This document shows positions 54,044 through 64,000 of a DNA stretch of 64,000 nucleotides, in pieces. Every line of letters begins with the position of its first letter. The stretch's first letter is position 1. Both the position numbers and the translations under genes were made by a program. The notes under the pieces were generated by a model, which was given only the letters and a program-made list of their open reading frames with translations, was not told the DNA's origin and made no database searches. Source of the stretch: Cepaea nemoralis (taxonomy: Eukaryota > Mollusca > Gastropoda > Stylommatophora > Helicidae); the NCBI GenBank assembly GCA_014155875.1, contig JACEFZ010004085.1, positions 1-64,000 of the forward strand, read 5' to 3'.

Positions 54044-54180
54044 TAAAACGTTACATATCCTTTACAGGACGTTGCAGTCAACTCCAGCAATTTTTTTCTT
54101 GGCTGTTTGTGATACCTGAGCAAGTCTACTTTGGGTAGTTTGTCATTGCTTTCTGAACGACAGACACCCATACCATAAGC
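54044..54180 (-). mobile_element. SINE-C copy, 5'-truncated
   Basis: GTTACATATCCTTTACAGGA CGTTGCAGTCAACTCCAGCA ATTTTT and GTAGTTTGTCATTGCTTTCT GAACGACAGACACCC match the 3' half of SINE-C. Confidence 0.8.
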
Positions 54181-54536
54181 TGAAACAATCAAAACCGATA
54201 ATCACAGGTATTATTCGAATCAAGGAATCACGGATGTCGCACCAACAAACTTGGCACAAGAGAGAAAACACACTCCCCACCATGCATAACGGCAAACAAG
54301 GACCAGAATATAACCGGTAGAAATATCAGATAGCATCCATCTTTATCGTGGTAACATATGGAAGCCAGTCGCAATTTCTGCAGAAGACAATTTTGGCTTT
54401 CAACTGTAAATGTGACAGAAAAGCTCTTAGAAAACCGTGGACCAAAGAAGAACCGAACACTAAAATTCTATACGACCTGATAATCGAAGACAACTGACTG
54501 ATAAACAGTATCATGTCCCTCAAACTGACATCATTA
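54181..54536. other. Unassigned sequence
   Basis: No gene recognised. TATACGACCTGATAATCGAA GACAACTGACTGATAAACAG on the plus strand faintly recalls LINE endonuclease-linker text, not enough to call. Confidence 0.25.
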
Positions 54537-54985
54537 TCATGTGTCATGCCGATAAGCGTGGGCGGTCATATTTCGTCATTTCACGTGATCACCAGAGTCG
54601 TGGACCAGCACTGTGTTCTTGTCCGACCATGCCACCTGGCGAAACCATACAGATATTTACCTCTCTGCCTTCCTCTTGTTCTTTTCCCCTCAATCTTGCC
54701 AGTTGTTATGATTTCTCAAGTTTATTCTTTCTTCCCACCGACGGCCATAATCTGTGTCTTCTTACAGTTCAGTTCTAACCCTAGTTGATCATTGTGTACA
54801 ACAACCGCATCTACTAAATCTTGCAGATCCTGCTCATTGTCTGTAATAAATACTGCATCATCAGCATATATAATGTTACTAATGTTATGTCCCCCAATGG
54901 TGATTTCTCTGATATCTTCTACATTTCTTAAAATATTTTCTCCATATAAGTAAAATAGATATGAGAAAGACGTAGGACAGCTTTC
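54537..54985 (-). pseudogene. LINE-a copy with large internal deletion
   Basis: Minus strand, two parts joined near 54722. The 5' part reads LYGENILRNVEDIREITIGG, then IIYADDAVFITDNEQDLQDL with the catalytic YADD intact, and LGLELNCKKTQIMAVGGKKE. The 3' part is the last ~60 codons and the LINE-a end (complement of ATCATGTGTCATGCCGATAA GCG). About 600 bp between them is lost. Confidence 0.85.
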
Positions 54986-55009
54986 GAACTCGTCATTTGG
55001 ATAACGTGT

Positions 55010-55125
55010 GTAGTTTTTTCGGAGATCCTTGGAGGTCGTGGATGGAGCTACGGATTTCGTGCTTTTTGTCAGTGTTTTCGGCAGGCTGCTCTGCAGAAAT
55101 AAGACCGATCCATATATGATGGGAC
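55010..55125 (+). mobile_element. SINE-A 3' fragment
   Basis: TTTTTTCGGAGATCCTTGGA GGTCGTGGATGGAGCTACGG ATTTCGTGCTTTTTG and TCTGCAGAAATAAGACCGAT CCATATATGATGGG match the SINE-A body. Head and last bases are missing; a Rep-E copy follows. Confidence 0.75.
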
Positions 55126-55139
55126 ACTGTACAAAAAAG

Positions 55140-55458
55140 TGCAATTTGGAAGGTACAAGGCTTACCTTAGTGCGAGGAAATGCAACTTCAGATTAAATGT
55201 CATTGCAGGCAGATCGGGCTCTAAACCTTGGTGATCAATTGGTCTAGAATGGAAGTTTTGAGAGGCGGATTGTTAGAGCATTACTTTGCTGATACTGCAG
55301 CATCTGCAGCTTGTCTTGTTCGACATGTATTGGAGTGAACTAGGCAGGCCGAGAGAAGGATCATGCTGCATGGGCAACATATGGTCTCTAAACTCAACGC
55401 CGGCTTTGTGCAATGAAGAGGAATAACTGCATATCACAAACTATCGTCTGTCAATAGC
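55140..55458 (+). repeat. Rep-E copy, 5'-truncated
   Basis: From GCAATTTGGAAGGTACAAGG CTTACC to CACAAACTATCGTCTGTCAA, in the orientation of the 51725 copy, with a short deletion near 55330. Confidence 0.85.
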
Positions 55459-55459
55459 T

Positions 55460-57460
55460 AAAATACAGAATATAAACGAACGATGGTAAATGTTTAAGGA
55501 CTCAATTAATCAGCCGAGCAAAGAAATATTACCGGCCGTAGAGAAGCCAAAAAGGTAAGAAAAGATGGATCAATGAAGAAATCTTAAAGTTGATGGCCAA
55601 AAGAAAACAGAGTAAAAATGATACACAAGAATATAACGAGATAAATACAGAAATAATAAATTATTGTATGAAGGCAAAAGAAAATTGTTTAAATGAGCAG
55701 TGCAAGAAAATTGAGTTGAATTCTATTAAAGATACAAAACATATGCACAGACAAGTCACTGAGCTCACAGGAAGAAAAATAAGAATAAATACAGGGTGTT
55801 TACACTCAAACACAGGAAATATATTATTGGAGAAAGCTGCCATAATTAAGAGGTGGAATGAGTATATAAGAGAATTATATACTGGAGAAAGGGCAGAATT
55901 AACAGTAGAAAGTAACTTAGAAGGTCCACCTATCCTAAAAGACGAAGTCGCTGACGCTATGAAACATATGAAGAAAGGAAAAACAGCTGGGCCAGATGGA
56001 ATCACAATAGAAGAATTAGAAGTAATGGGAGAATTTGGAGTAGATATAATAACCAAAATGTTGAATGATATTTACAGCAGTGGATATCTACCAAGAGATA
56101 TGCTGAAATCTGTATTTATAGCTATACCAAAAAGACCAGGAGCAATTGAATGCGAAGATTTTCGTACGATTAACCTCATAAACAATGTCACTAAGCTTAT
56201 ACTCAGAATTATAATGAGAAGAACAAGAAAGACATTAAAAATGGAAATTGGTGAAGAACAATGTGGATATGTGGAAGGAAAGGGTACAAACAATGCAATA
56301 TGCATTACGGACACTGTTAGAGAGATCAATAGAGACACAGAATGACATATGTTTGTACTTCATAGATTATACTAAGGCATTTGGTAAAGTAAAACATAAT
56401 GAAATGATTAAAATGTTAGAAGATATTAACATTGATGGGAAAGATCTCAGAATAATTTTTTTTTAAATATTTACTGGAACCAAGTAGTAATACAATTTTA
56501 TTATTATTATTCCCAGCGAATAAAATGGGAAATAAAGTGGGAAATTATGAACAAATAAGGCTGGGAGTACAAGGGTGTGTTTTGTCACCGGATCTCTTCT
56601 CCCTCTATAACGAAGTAATAATGAGAGAGATCAAAGAGAAGTCATGAATAATATTCGGAGGTTATATTATAAACAATATACGCCATGCAGATAACAGTAT
56701 TGATGGCGGATAATGCAAAAGATCTACAACAATTGTTAGACATTATAGTAACAGAGACTGCAAAGAAAAGACTCTCCTTGAATATCAAGAAAACAGTAAC
56801 AATGGTGATATCAAAGAAAAAGGTGAAACCCAAATGTGACATAGAAATAGAAGCGAAAATTCTTAACCACGTGGATAGTTTTAAATACCTATGGGCACTT
56901 ATAACATCAGATGGAAGATGCACAACACAGATTAAGAGCAGAATAGGGCAAGCAAAGGCTGCATTTCATAAAATTAAGACTAGTCTTATGCAATAAGTCA
57001 CTATCATTGAATGAAAGAAAGAGAGTGCTGAAGTGCTATATAGAACATGTTTTGCTGTTTGGCTATGAAACTTGGTTTGTAAATGAACAAATTAGGAACA
57101 GATTGGAAGCAACAGAAATGTGGTTCCTGAGGCGATTGTTGCGAATTCCTTGGATTGCTAGGGTAACTAACAACGACTGCCTGAAAGAGGCTAATGAAAC
57201 TAGAACATTGTATACAACAATAAGAAAGAGGCAAACAGCTTTTTTTGGTCATGTGATGAGAAGAGAGGCATTGAAGAACATAGTGACAACTGGAAAGATC
57301 GAGGGGAAAAGAGGCAGACCAAGAGAAATGATGCTGGATGGATTGAAACGATGGCTGATATCAACAGCGGAGTTGATCCAGAAAATCAAAGACCGAGATC
57401 TGTAGAGAGTCATGAACGCCTACGCCAGCCGGCATTGTTCTTGATGATGATGATGATGAT
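55460..57460 (+). pseudogene. LINE-b, longest copy, full RT region
   Basis: The linker begins with RWINEEILKLMAKRKQ (about 55566-55615). A 251-codon frame from 55590 follows: MKKGKTAGPDGITIEELEVM, SVFIAIPKRPGAIECEDFRT and GYVEGKGTNNAICIT (RT fingers). After a frameshift near 56340: motif A YFIDYTKAFGKVKHNEM. Motif B GVQGCVLSPDLFSLY has lost a residue, and motif C reads RHADN instead of YADD. Later frames hold LSLNIKKT (motif D), FKYLWALITSDGR (E), then 57007-57405: RIPWIARVTNNDC, IRKRQTAFFGHVMRREAL and GKIEGKRGRPREMMLDGL. It ends in (TGATGA)n at 57440-57460. The endonuclease is missing. Catalytically dead. Confidence 0.9.
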
Positions 57461-58165
57461 TGTCTGCTCAGACGTCAAGGTGCCAATACTTTCACTATGG
57501 AGCATTTAAATATCACTCCAACGTTTTACCCTTTTCTATTCTGGCCTATTTCATTTTCAAACATCGATGACATTCAACTCTTCGTGGCTTTCCTTGATAT
57601 GGTACCTCAATATTTCCTTACTCACCCCAAATCCCCCTCCCCGTAGCAACAACCATCAACTAGGCCACTCTTAGTGCAGTGTTCATAACGCCATACTGGA
57701 TTCTTCCTTCCCAAAATTCTACTCCCTCCAAGATAATCAGATACGCACATTGCGGCCTCACTTCCAGAAACGACGTCATTTTGTGACGACACGCCTCACT
57801 CCAACCCCTTCCCCCTTCCCTCCTCCTCTGTCAACTGTAGTTTTCATCAAATATCGCGGAGCTCCCCCTCCGCCTCCCCTCCCGAGACCATCAGAACCCT
57901 GTTATTTCTGTCAGATACTTTCTACACTTGTTTCAAGCCGTCACAGAAATCCGTCTGACTGTTTTTAGAGTGAGTGCTTTTGACACGTGCTGCTTCATAA
58001 ACATCCCCCACCCCTGTCCCCACCTCTTCAGCGAGCGACGTGACTATGCCAGACCCCCATATAGTGCAGGGTGTCCGTTAAGTTCTCTTGCACGTTTTAA
58101 TAATAACTTTGTATATGGAAGTCTGGGGTTCGTACCTGGTGGTGAGTCGTCTTACTTTTCAAGAC
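57461..58165. other. Unassigned sequence with a single mariner-like end
   Basis: No gene recognised. TATAGTGCAGGGTGTCCGTT AAGTTCTCTTGCACG at about 58062-58096 resembles a mariner/MITE terminus (CAGGGTGTCC..), but no matching opposite end was found. C-rich patches at 57800-57890. Confidence 0.3.
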
Positions 58166-58169
58166 AGTG

Positions 58170-58840
58170 ATTTTACTAATTTTCCTTTTCCTCCTCCTTT
58201 TCCTTATTCTCTTCCTTCTTCTTCTTCTTCTTCTTCTGCTTCTTCTTCTTCTTCTTCTTCTTCTTCTTCTTCTTCTTCTTCTTCTTCTTCTTCTCCTTCT
58301 GTCTCCTCATCCCCTTTCCTCTACTCCTCTTTTCTTCTTCTTCTTCTTCTTCTTCTTCTTCTTCTTCTTCTTCTTCTTCTTCTTCTTCTTCTTCTTCTTC
58401 TTCTTCATCTATTTCGTCTATATCTCCTTCTCCATCTCCATCTCCTCTCTTCCTCGCCCTTCACCTCCTCTTCCTCCTCCTCCTCCTGCTCCTCCTCCTC
58501 TCCTCATTCTTCATCATTTTCTTCTTTTTCTTCTTCTTTTTTCTTCTTCCTCATCTTCTTCTTCGTCTCTATCTCCATCTCCTCTCCTCCTCGTCCTCCT
58601 CGTCCTCGTCCTCGTCCTCCTCGTCCTCCTCGTCCTCGTCCTCCTCCTCATTCATCTTCGTCTTCCTCTTCTTCTCTTCGTCTTCTTCTCGATCTCCCCT
58701 CTTCCTCGTCCTCCTCCTCCGCCCCCTCATTCTTCTCCTCCTCCTCCACCTCCTCCTCCTCATTCTTCTTCTTATTCTTATTCTTCTTCTTCTTCTTATT
58801 CTTCTTCTTCTTCTTCTTCTTCTTCCTCCTCCTCGTACAA
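58170..58840. repeat. (TTC)/(CTC)-rich polypyrimidine region
   Basis: About 670 bp nearly free of purines on the plus strand: TTC blocks alternate with CTC, CGTCCTC and CATCTC blocks. The segment TCTATCTCC.TCTCCATCTCC recurs at about 58420 and 58567, indicating a ~145-bp duplication. Confidence 0.95.
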
Positions 58841-59009
58841 CTTAGGCGTCAACTTGAATATAATAAAACAAACAACAGTGAACCTGAGGTTCTTGATATC
58901 TTTATAATGTAAATCAACCAACGGTTAGAGTATTCTACATGTGAACATCAGGATTCCGGGCTAGAATATCCGAAACGGGTTCTCTATGTAGACAATGGAT
59001 TGAATTCCT

Positions 59010-59425
59010 CCTGCGGTCTGTTGTACGTAGAGTCACCTTTATCTTCGCCCAGGGACATGCGGGAGTTGAGGGAAATAAACGAGCTGATAAATTTGCTGGG
59101 TCTGTATCACCTGTAGATGGTCAGCTCATGGATCGTGCCGATGTTATTATTGCCCTTAGAGGGATGTCGAGAGCGGAGGGCTTTGATGCCACGTCGTTGT
59201 CCAGAATGAGAGACTGAAGTTAGAATTGGCACGGTCAGACACGAGAGATGGACATCTGGAGAATGAGGGGCCTTGTCAATCAATACAGAACTGGCACTAT
59301 TAGCGTCGCACGATGATGCATATATTGGAGTGAAGATGAAGAAATCTAGGCACCTATAGACTTGTTCGGAGCGCAAGGATGTTACCCCAACGGATGGTGA
59401 GTTGTGAGTACTGTGAAGGGTTTGC
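59010..59425 (+). pseudogene. LINE-R RNase H fragment, second copy
   Basis: Reads VTFIFAQGHAGVEGNKRADK FAG, the RNase H motif GHxGxxGNxxAD with the Asn and Asp present, then DGQLMDRADVIIALRGM. A later frame gives GLVNQYRTGTISVA, corresponding to the LINE-R block RRLINQHRTGVVS. The Glu usually after GN is Lys here, and stops follow near 59215. It ends with GGGTTTGCAATGATCAG at about 59416, after which a 26-bp minisatellite starts. Confidence 0.8.
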
Positions 59426-59426
59426 A

Positions 59427-59534
59427 ATGATCAGTATTAGGTAGGGTATAATGTGGTCAAAATTAGGTAGGATCTGGTGTGGTTAGTATTGGGTAGTGTA
59501 TGGTGTAATCAGTATTAGGTATGGTGTTGTGTGG
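59427..59534 (+). repeat. 26-bp minisatellite, left part
   Basis: Four diverged units of the GTGTGGTCAGTATTAGGTAG GGT type, separated from the main array (61486 onward) by the LINE-a insertion. Confidence 0.85.
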
Positions 59535-59535
59535 A

Positions 59536-61485
59536 CAGTAAATAAGAATTCAAAAATAAAGATAATAGGACGTCAGAAATGGTTGACGGAAGACATCTTA
59601 AAACTCACGGAAGTAAGAAGAAATAACAAAAATAACAAGGAAAAATATGAAGAGATTCACAGAAAAATTAGCAAGCTGTGCAAAGAGGCAAATGAGACAT
59701 GGCTTGAGGAAAATTGCAAGAAAATTGAAAACCAACACAACACCCGGAATACCAAATTAATGCACAAAAGAATTAATGACATCACTAACAAAAGAACACA
59801 CACATCAACGGGTTGCCTAAAAACCAAAAATGGCATATCATAATAAAACAAGATCAGATTTTACATGCGTGGTCACATTATGTGAAAGAACTTTATGATG
59901 ATACTTGAGAAGAACAATATGATCATCGGAATAATAATGAAGGACCATCAATGTTGAAGATAAAAGTTCAGAATGCTCATATATATATATTCTCCTCGTC
60001 CTCATATATATATATATATATATGAAAACTGGCAAGACCCCGGGTACCGATAACATCACAATAGAAATGATCAATGCCTTAGAAGAATATGGAATAGACC
60101 AAGTCACCAGACTGCTGAACGCAATATACGATACTGGAGATATACCTATTGAATTATGTAATTCTATATTTATTGCAATCCCGAAGAAATCAGGAGCCTT
60201 GAAATGCGATCAACATCGAACAATTAGTATAATGAGCCACATCACGACGATTCTGCTGAGAATTTTCATGCAAAGAGTTAATACAACCCGAAATGGGAGA
60301 AGAACACTGTGGGTTTGTAGAAGGCAAAGGCACAGTAAATGCTGTGTATATAATGAGAACAGAAATAGAACGTTCTAAAGAAGTAAACAAAGATCTATAT
60401 CTTTGCTTTATTGACTACACAAAGGTTTTCGATAAAATGAGACATGTCGACATGATAAGGATGCTTGAAGATCTACAAACTTGATGGAAAAGACCTTAGA
60501 CTTGTAAAAAAACATATATTGGAAACAACAAGCTGCCATCAGAATTGATAACGATGTAGGTCAATATCAGCCTATTAAAAGAGGTGTGAGACAGGGATGT
60601 GTAATGTCTCCAGATCTGTTTTCCCTGTACAGTGAAAATATTTTCAGAAATATAGAAGATATGGAAGGAATCAACATTGGGGGACGATACATCAATAACA
60701 TTAGATATGCAGATGATACAGTCTTGATTGCAGACAATGAACAGGACCTGCAAAATTTAGTAGATGCGGTTGTTGCACACAGTGAACAACTAGGGTTAGA
60801 ACTGAATATTAAGAAGACAGATTATGGTCGTCACTGGGAAGAAGGAAATACCACAATGTGATATACGAGTAAACGGGCATATTCTTAAGCAAGTGAATCG
60901 ATACAGTTATCTCGGCACAGTCATAACATCTTATGGGAGATGCCTTGAAGAGATTAAACAAGACGTCCCATTGCGAAGGTAGCCTTTTGCAAGATGAAAA
61001 ACATACTGACCAATAAAAAGACATCAATTGAAATGAGAAAAAAGAGTGTTGAGGTGCTACATAGAACTTGTACTTTTGTATGGATGTGAAGCGTGGACAA
61101 TGAGCAGTCAAGCTGAAAAATAGCTGATGGCTGTGGAAATGTGGTTTCTGCGGAAAATGCAAAAATTACCATGGACAGACAGAAAAACCAATGAACAAGT
61201 CCTTCAAGAAACAAATGAAGATCGTAAACATTAGACGACGACAGTCAACATTTTTTTTTTGGGGGGGGGGGGGGGCATGTTATGAGAAGAAATGATTTGG
61301 AGAACTTGGTAAGACTTGTAAGATCGAAGGGTAGAGACCAAGGGGAAGACTGAGAAGTAAATACCTGGATGGCTTTACCACGTGACATGGTCGAGACAGG
61401 AACACGGAGCTGATCCACGACTCTGGTGATCGAGTGAAATAGCAGAACATGACCGCCCTCGCTTATCGGCATGACACATGATGGA
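59536..61485 (+). pseudogene. LINE-a copy with full RT region, many frameshifts
   Basis: The linker KWLTEDILKLTEVRRN and KEANETWLEENCKKIENQHN (59560-59740) is followed by (TA)n-like noise at 59985-60022. Then MKTGKTPGTDNITIEMINAL, SIFIAIPKKSGALKCDQHRT, and after a shift GEEHCGFVEGKGTVNAVYI and motif A CFIDYTKVFDKMRHVDM. From 60586: motif B RQGCVMSPDLFSLY, YADDTVLIADNEQ with YADD intact, and LGLELNIKKT. The 3' portion (60850-61485) follows in several frames and ends GCTTATCGGCATGACACATG ATG, with a poly-G run at 61261-61274. It lies inside the 26-bp array. Dead copy; no endonuclease seen. Confidence 0.9.
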
Positions 61486-61754
61486 GTGTGGTTAGTAGTA
61501 AACAGGGTCAGGGTGATCTGTAATATATAGGATGTTGTGTGGTCAGTATTAGGTAGAGTTTAGTGTGGTCAGTATTAGGTAGGGTGTAGTGTGGTCAGTA
61601 TTAGGTAGGGTGTAGTGTGGTCAGTATTATGTAGGGCCTGGTGTGGTCAGTATTGGGTAGGCTGTGGTATAGTCAGTATTGGGTGGGGTGTGGTGTGGTC
61701 AGTATTGGGTAGTGTATGCTGTGGTCAGTACTAGGTAGTGTGTGGTGTTTGTTA
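61486..61754 (+). repeat. 26-bp minisatellite, middle part
   Basis: Units GTGTGGTCAGTATTAGGTAG GGTGTA with period 26, between the LINE-a copy and the Rep-D insertion. Confidence 0.93.
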
Positions 61755-61925
61755 GTCATTTAGTTAGTCGTGGTTCCAACTTCACGGCAACGGGTCGTCC
61801 CCATATTGCTACGTTCCTGTGCCAGTGAATATAACGCAAAATATTCCTCACTGCCCAATGTGAACAATGGAATAGACAGGAGTATCGGCAAGCCAACAGC
61901 CTGCACAGGTACACTGTGCATAATG
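61755..61925 (+). repeat. Rep-D copy inside the minisatellite
   Basis: TTAGTCATTTAGTTAGTCGT GG then GTTCCAACTTCACGGCAACG GGTCGTCCCCAT, CCTGTGCCAGTGAATAT and GACAGGAGTATCGGCAAGCC AAC match 8001-8130. Class unknown. Confidence 0.75.
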
Positions 61926-62001
61926 CCGCGCCAGAATGCCAACACAAAAGTTCTCCACGAAAAATGCAGTTCATCGTCGATGAAAACGGCAGTCACCAGA
62001 A

Positions 62002-62070
62002 AGACTTCATTGACTCGGGTTTTATCCCATATGGCTCGGTCTCTTTCCGTAGGACGGCCCACAGAAAGCG
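62002..62070 (-). mobile_element. SINE-A 3' fragment
   Basis: GACTTCATTGACTCGGGTTT TATCCCATATGGCTCGGTCT CTTTCCGTAGGACGG is the reverse complement of the SINE-A 3' part. The minisatellite resumes directly after it, and together with Rep-D it forms a composite insertion. Confidence 0.8.
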
Positions 62071-64000
62071 TATGGTGTGGTCAGTATTAGGTAAGGGATG
62101 GTGTGGTCAGTATTAGTTAATGTACAGTGTAGTCAGTATTATCTAGTGTATGATGTGGTCAGTATTATGTAGGGTGTGGAGTGGTCAGTATTGGTTAGGG
62201 TCTGGTGTGGTCAGTATTGGATAGGGTGTGGTGTGGTCAGTATTGGGTAGTGTATGCTCTGGTCAGTAGTAGACAGGGTGTTGTGTGGTCAGTAGTGGAT
62301 AGTGTGTGGTGTGGTCAGTATTAAGTAGATAGATTCTGGTGTGGTCAGTAGTAGATAGTATGTTGTGTGGTCATTATTAAGTAGATTATGGTGTGGTCAG
62401 TGGAAGACAGGGTGTTGTGTGGTCAGTATTAGATAGGGTGTGGTGTGGTCAGTATTATGTAGGGTGTGGCGTGGTCAGTATTAGATAGGGTGTGTTGTGG
62501 TCAGTATTATGTAGGGTGTGGTGTGGTCAGTATTATGTAGGGTGTAGTGTGGTAAGTATTAGATAGGGTGTAGTGTGGTCAATATTATGCAGGGTGTGGA
62601 GTGGTTAGTATTAGATAGGGTGTAGTGTGGTCAGTATTATGTAGGGTGTGTTGTGGTCAGTATTATGTAGGGTGTAGTGTGGTAAGTATTAGATGATAGG
62701 GTGTGGTGTTGTCAGTATTATGAAGGGTTTAGTGTGGTCTGTATTATGTAGGGTGTGGTGTGGTCAGTATTATGTAGGGTGTGGTGTGGTCAGTATTATG
62801 TAGGGTGTGGTGTGGTCAGTATTATATAGGGTGTAGTGTGGTCAGTATTATGTAGGGTGTAGTGTGGTAAGTATTATATAGGGTGTAGTGTGGTCAGTAT
62901 TATGTAGGGTGTAGTGTGGTCAGTATTGTGTAGGGTGTGGTGTGGTCAGTATTATGTAGGGTGTGGTGTTGTCAGTATTATGTAGGGTGTGGTGTGGTCA
63001 GTATTAGATAGGGTGTAGTGTGGTCAGTATTATGTAGGGTGTAGTGTGGTCAGTATTATATAGGGTGTAGTGTGGTCAGTATTATGTAGGGTGTAGTGTG
63101 GTCAGTATTGTGTAGGGTGTGGTGTGGTCAGTATTATGTAGGGTGTGGTGTTGTCAGTATTATGTAGGGTGTAGTGTGGTCAGTATTATGTAGGGTGTGG
63201 TGTGGTCAGTATTATGTAGGGTGTAGTGTGGTCAGTATTATGTAGGGTGTAGTGAGGTTAGTATTATGTAGGGTGTAGTGTGGTCAGTATTATGTAGGGT
63301 GTAGTGTGGTCAGTATTATGTAGGGTGTGGTCAGTATTAGCTAGGGTGTAGTGTGGTTAGTATTATGTAGGGTGTGGTGTGGTCAGTATTATGTAGGGTG
63401 TGGTGTTGTCAGTATTATGTAGGGTGTGGTGTGGTCAGTATTAGATAGGGTGTAGTGTGGTTAGTATTATGTAGAGTGTAGTGTGGTCAGTATTATGTAG
63501 GGTGTAGTGTGGTCAGTATTATGTAGGGTGTGGTGTGGTCAGTATTATATAGGTTGTAGTGTGGTCAGTATTATGTATGGCGTGGTGTGGTTAGTATTAT
63601 GTATTGTGTGGTGTGGTCAGTATTATATAGGGTGTGGTGTGGTCAGTATTATGTAGGGTGTGGTGTGGTCAGTATTAGATAGGGTGTGGTGTGGTCAGTA
63701 TTATGTAGGGTGTGGTGTATTGAGTATTATGTAGGTGTGGTGTGGTCAGTATTATCTAGGGTGTGGTATGGTCAGTATTATGTGGGGTGTGGTATGGTCA
63801 GTATTAGATAGCGTGTGGTATGGTCAGTAGTAGACAGGGAGTAGTGTGGTCAGTATTATGTAGAGTGTAGTGTGGTCAGTATTAGATAGGGTGTAGTGTG
63901 GTCAGTATTATGTAGGGTGTAGTGTGGTCAGTATTATATAGAGTGTAGTGTGGTCAATATTATGTAGGGTGTGGTCAGTATTATGTAGGGTGTGGTCAGT
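62071..64000 (+). repeat. 26-bp minisatellite, main array, runs off the window
   Basis: About 74 units of GTAGGGTGTAGTGTGGTCAG TATTAT. The variable sites are GTGTAGTG/GTGTGGTG, TATTAT/TATTAG/TATTGG and GTAGGG/ATAGGG. Blocks of several units recur with the same variants (for example near 62935-63015 and 63115-63180), showing multi-unit duplications. True length unknown. Confidence 0.96.

Noticed and set aside
58062..58100. mariner or MITE copy from CAGGGTGTCCGTTAAGTTC
   Set aside because: Only one terminus is present; no inverted partner within about 1.5 kb.
58088..58912. Frames of 246-274 codons in polypyrimidine DNA
   Set aside because: Low-complexity Ser/Leu/Phe/Pro text caused by TTC and CTC repeats.

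Overview
This window looks like repeat-dense intergenic DNA from an invertebrate animal. It holds no convincing host gene, operon, rRNA or stand-alone tRNA gene. Evidence for a eukaryote: several tRNA-derived SINE families with pol III box A/box B heads, non-LTR retrotransposon (LINE) remains, mariner and hAT DNA transposons, foldback MITEs, and very abundant microsatellites and minisatellites. The style of the LINE reverse transcriptases and of the SINE heads suggests a mollusc, perhaps a gastropod. That is an impression from pattern memory, not a demonstrated assignment.

Layout. 1-5.5 kb: SINE-A, LINE tails, a mariner relic, Rep-I copies and tetranucleotide repeats. 5.5-14.5 kb: SINE-C copies, a LINE-a tail, a 46-bp minisatellite (10.1-11.1 kb) and an RNase H-bearing LINE relic (LINE-R, 11.8-12.4 kb). 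15-19 kb: CCAACCA-type arrays with a sharp hairpin, SINE-F and a mariner-like MITE. 19-31 kb: LINE-b and mariner relics, further SINEs, and arrays of 34, 45 and 44 bp. 31.6-35.05 kb: a hAT transposon with a perfect 8-bp target duplication, carrying a nested hAT MITE and a nested SINE-C. 36.7-38.2 kb: the best-preserved LINE reverse transcriptase (LINE-a, minus strand, YADD intact). 41-45 kb: a 62-bp array, SINEs, two RT fragments and Rep-E. 45.2-48.9 kb: adjoining 18-bp and 21-bp arrays that hold long open frames without looking like genes. 49-52 kb: a 400-bp foldback with a hammerhead-ribozyme-like core, a second foldback MITE and Rep-E copies. 54.5-61.5 kb: three LINE relics. 61.5-64 kb: a 26-bp minisatellite running off the window.

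The most interesting theme is that mobile elements and tandem repeats are linked by sequence, not just neighbours. The 46-bp array matches LINE-R coding sequence, the 44-bp array matches the LINE-R 3' end, and the 26-bp array starts where another LINE-R copy stops. The 3' ends of SINE-A and SINE-F resemble the LINE-R 3' end, suggesting a SINE/LINE partnership. LINE tails of the form (GAT)n or (TAAC)n adjoin several of the microsatellites. Every protein-coding relic recognised is a transposable-element pseudogene. Family names used here (LINE-a, LINE-b, LINE-R, SINE-A, -B, -C, -F, -H, Rep-D, -E, -I) are local labels.
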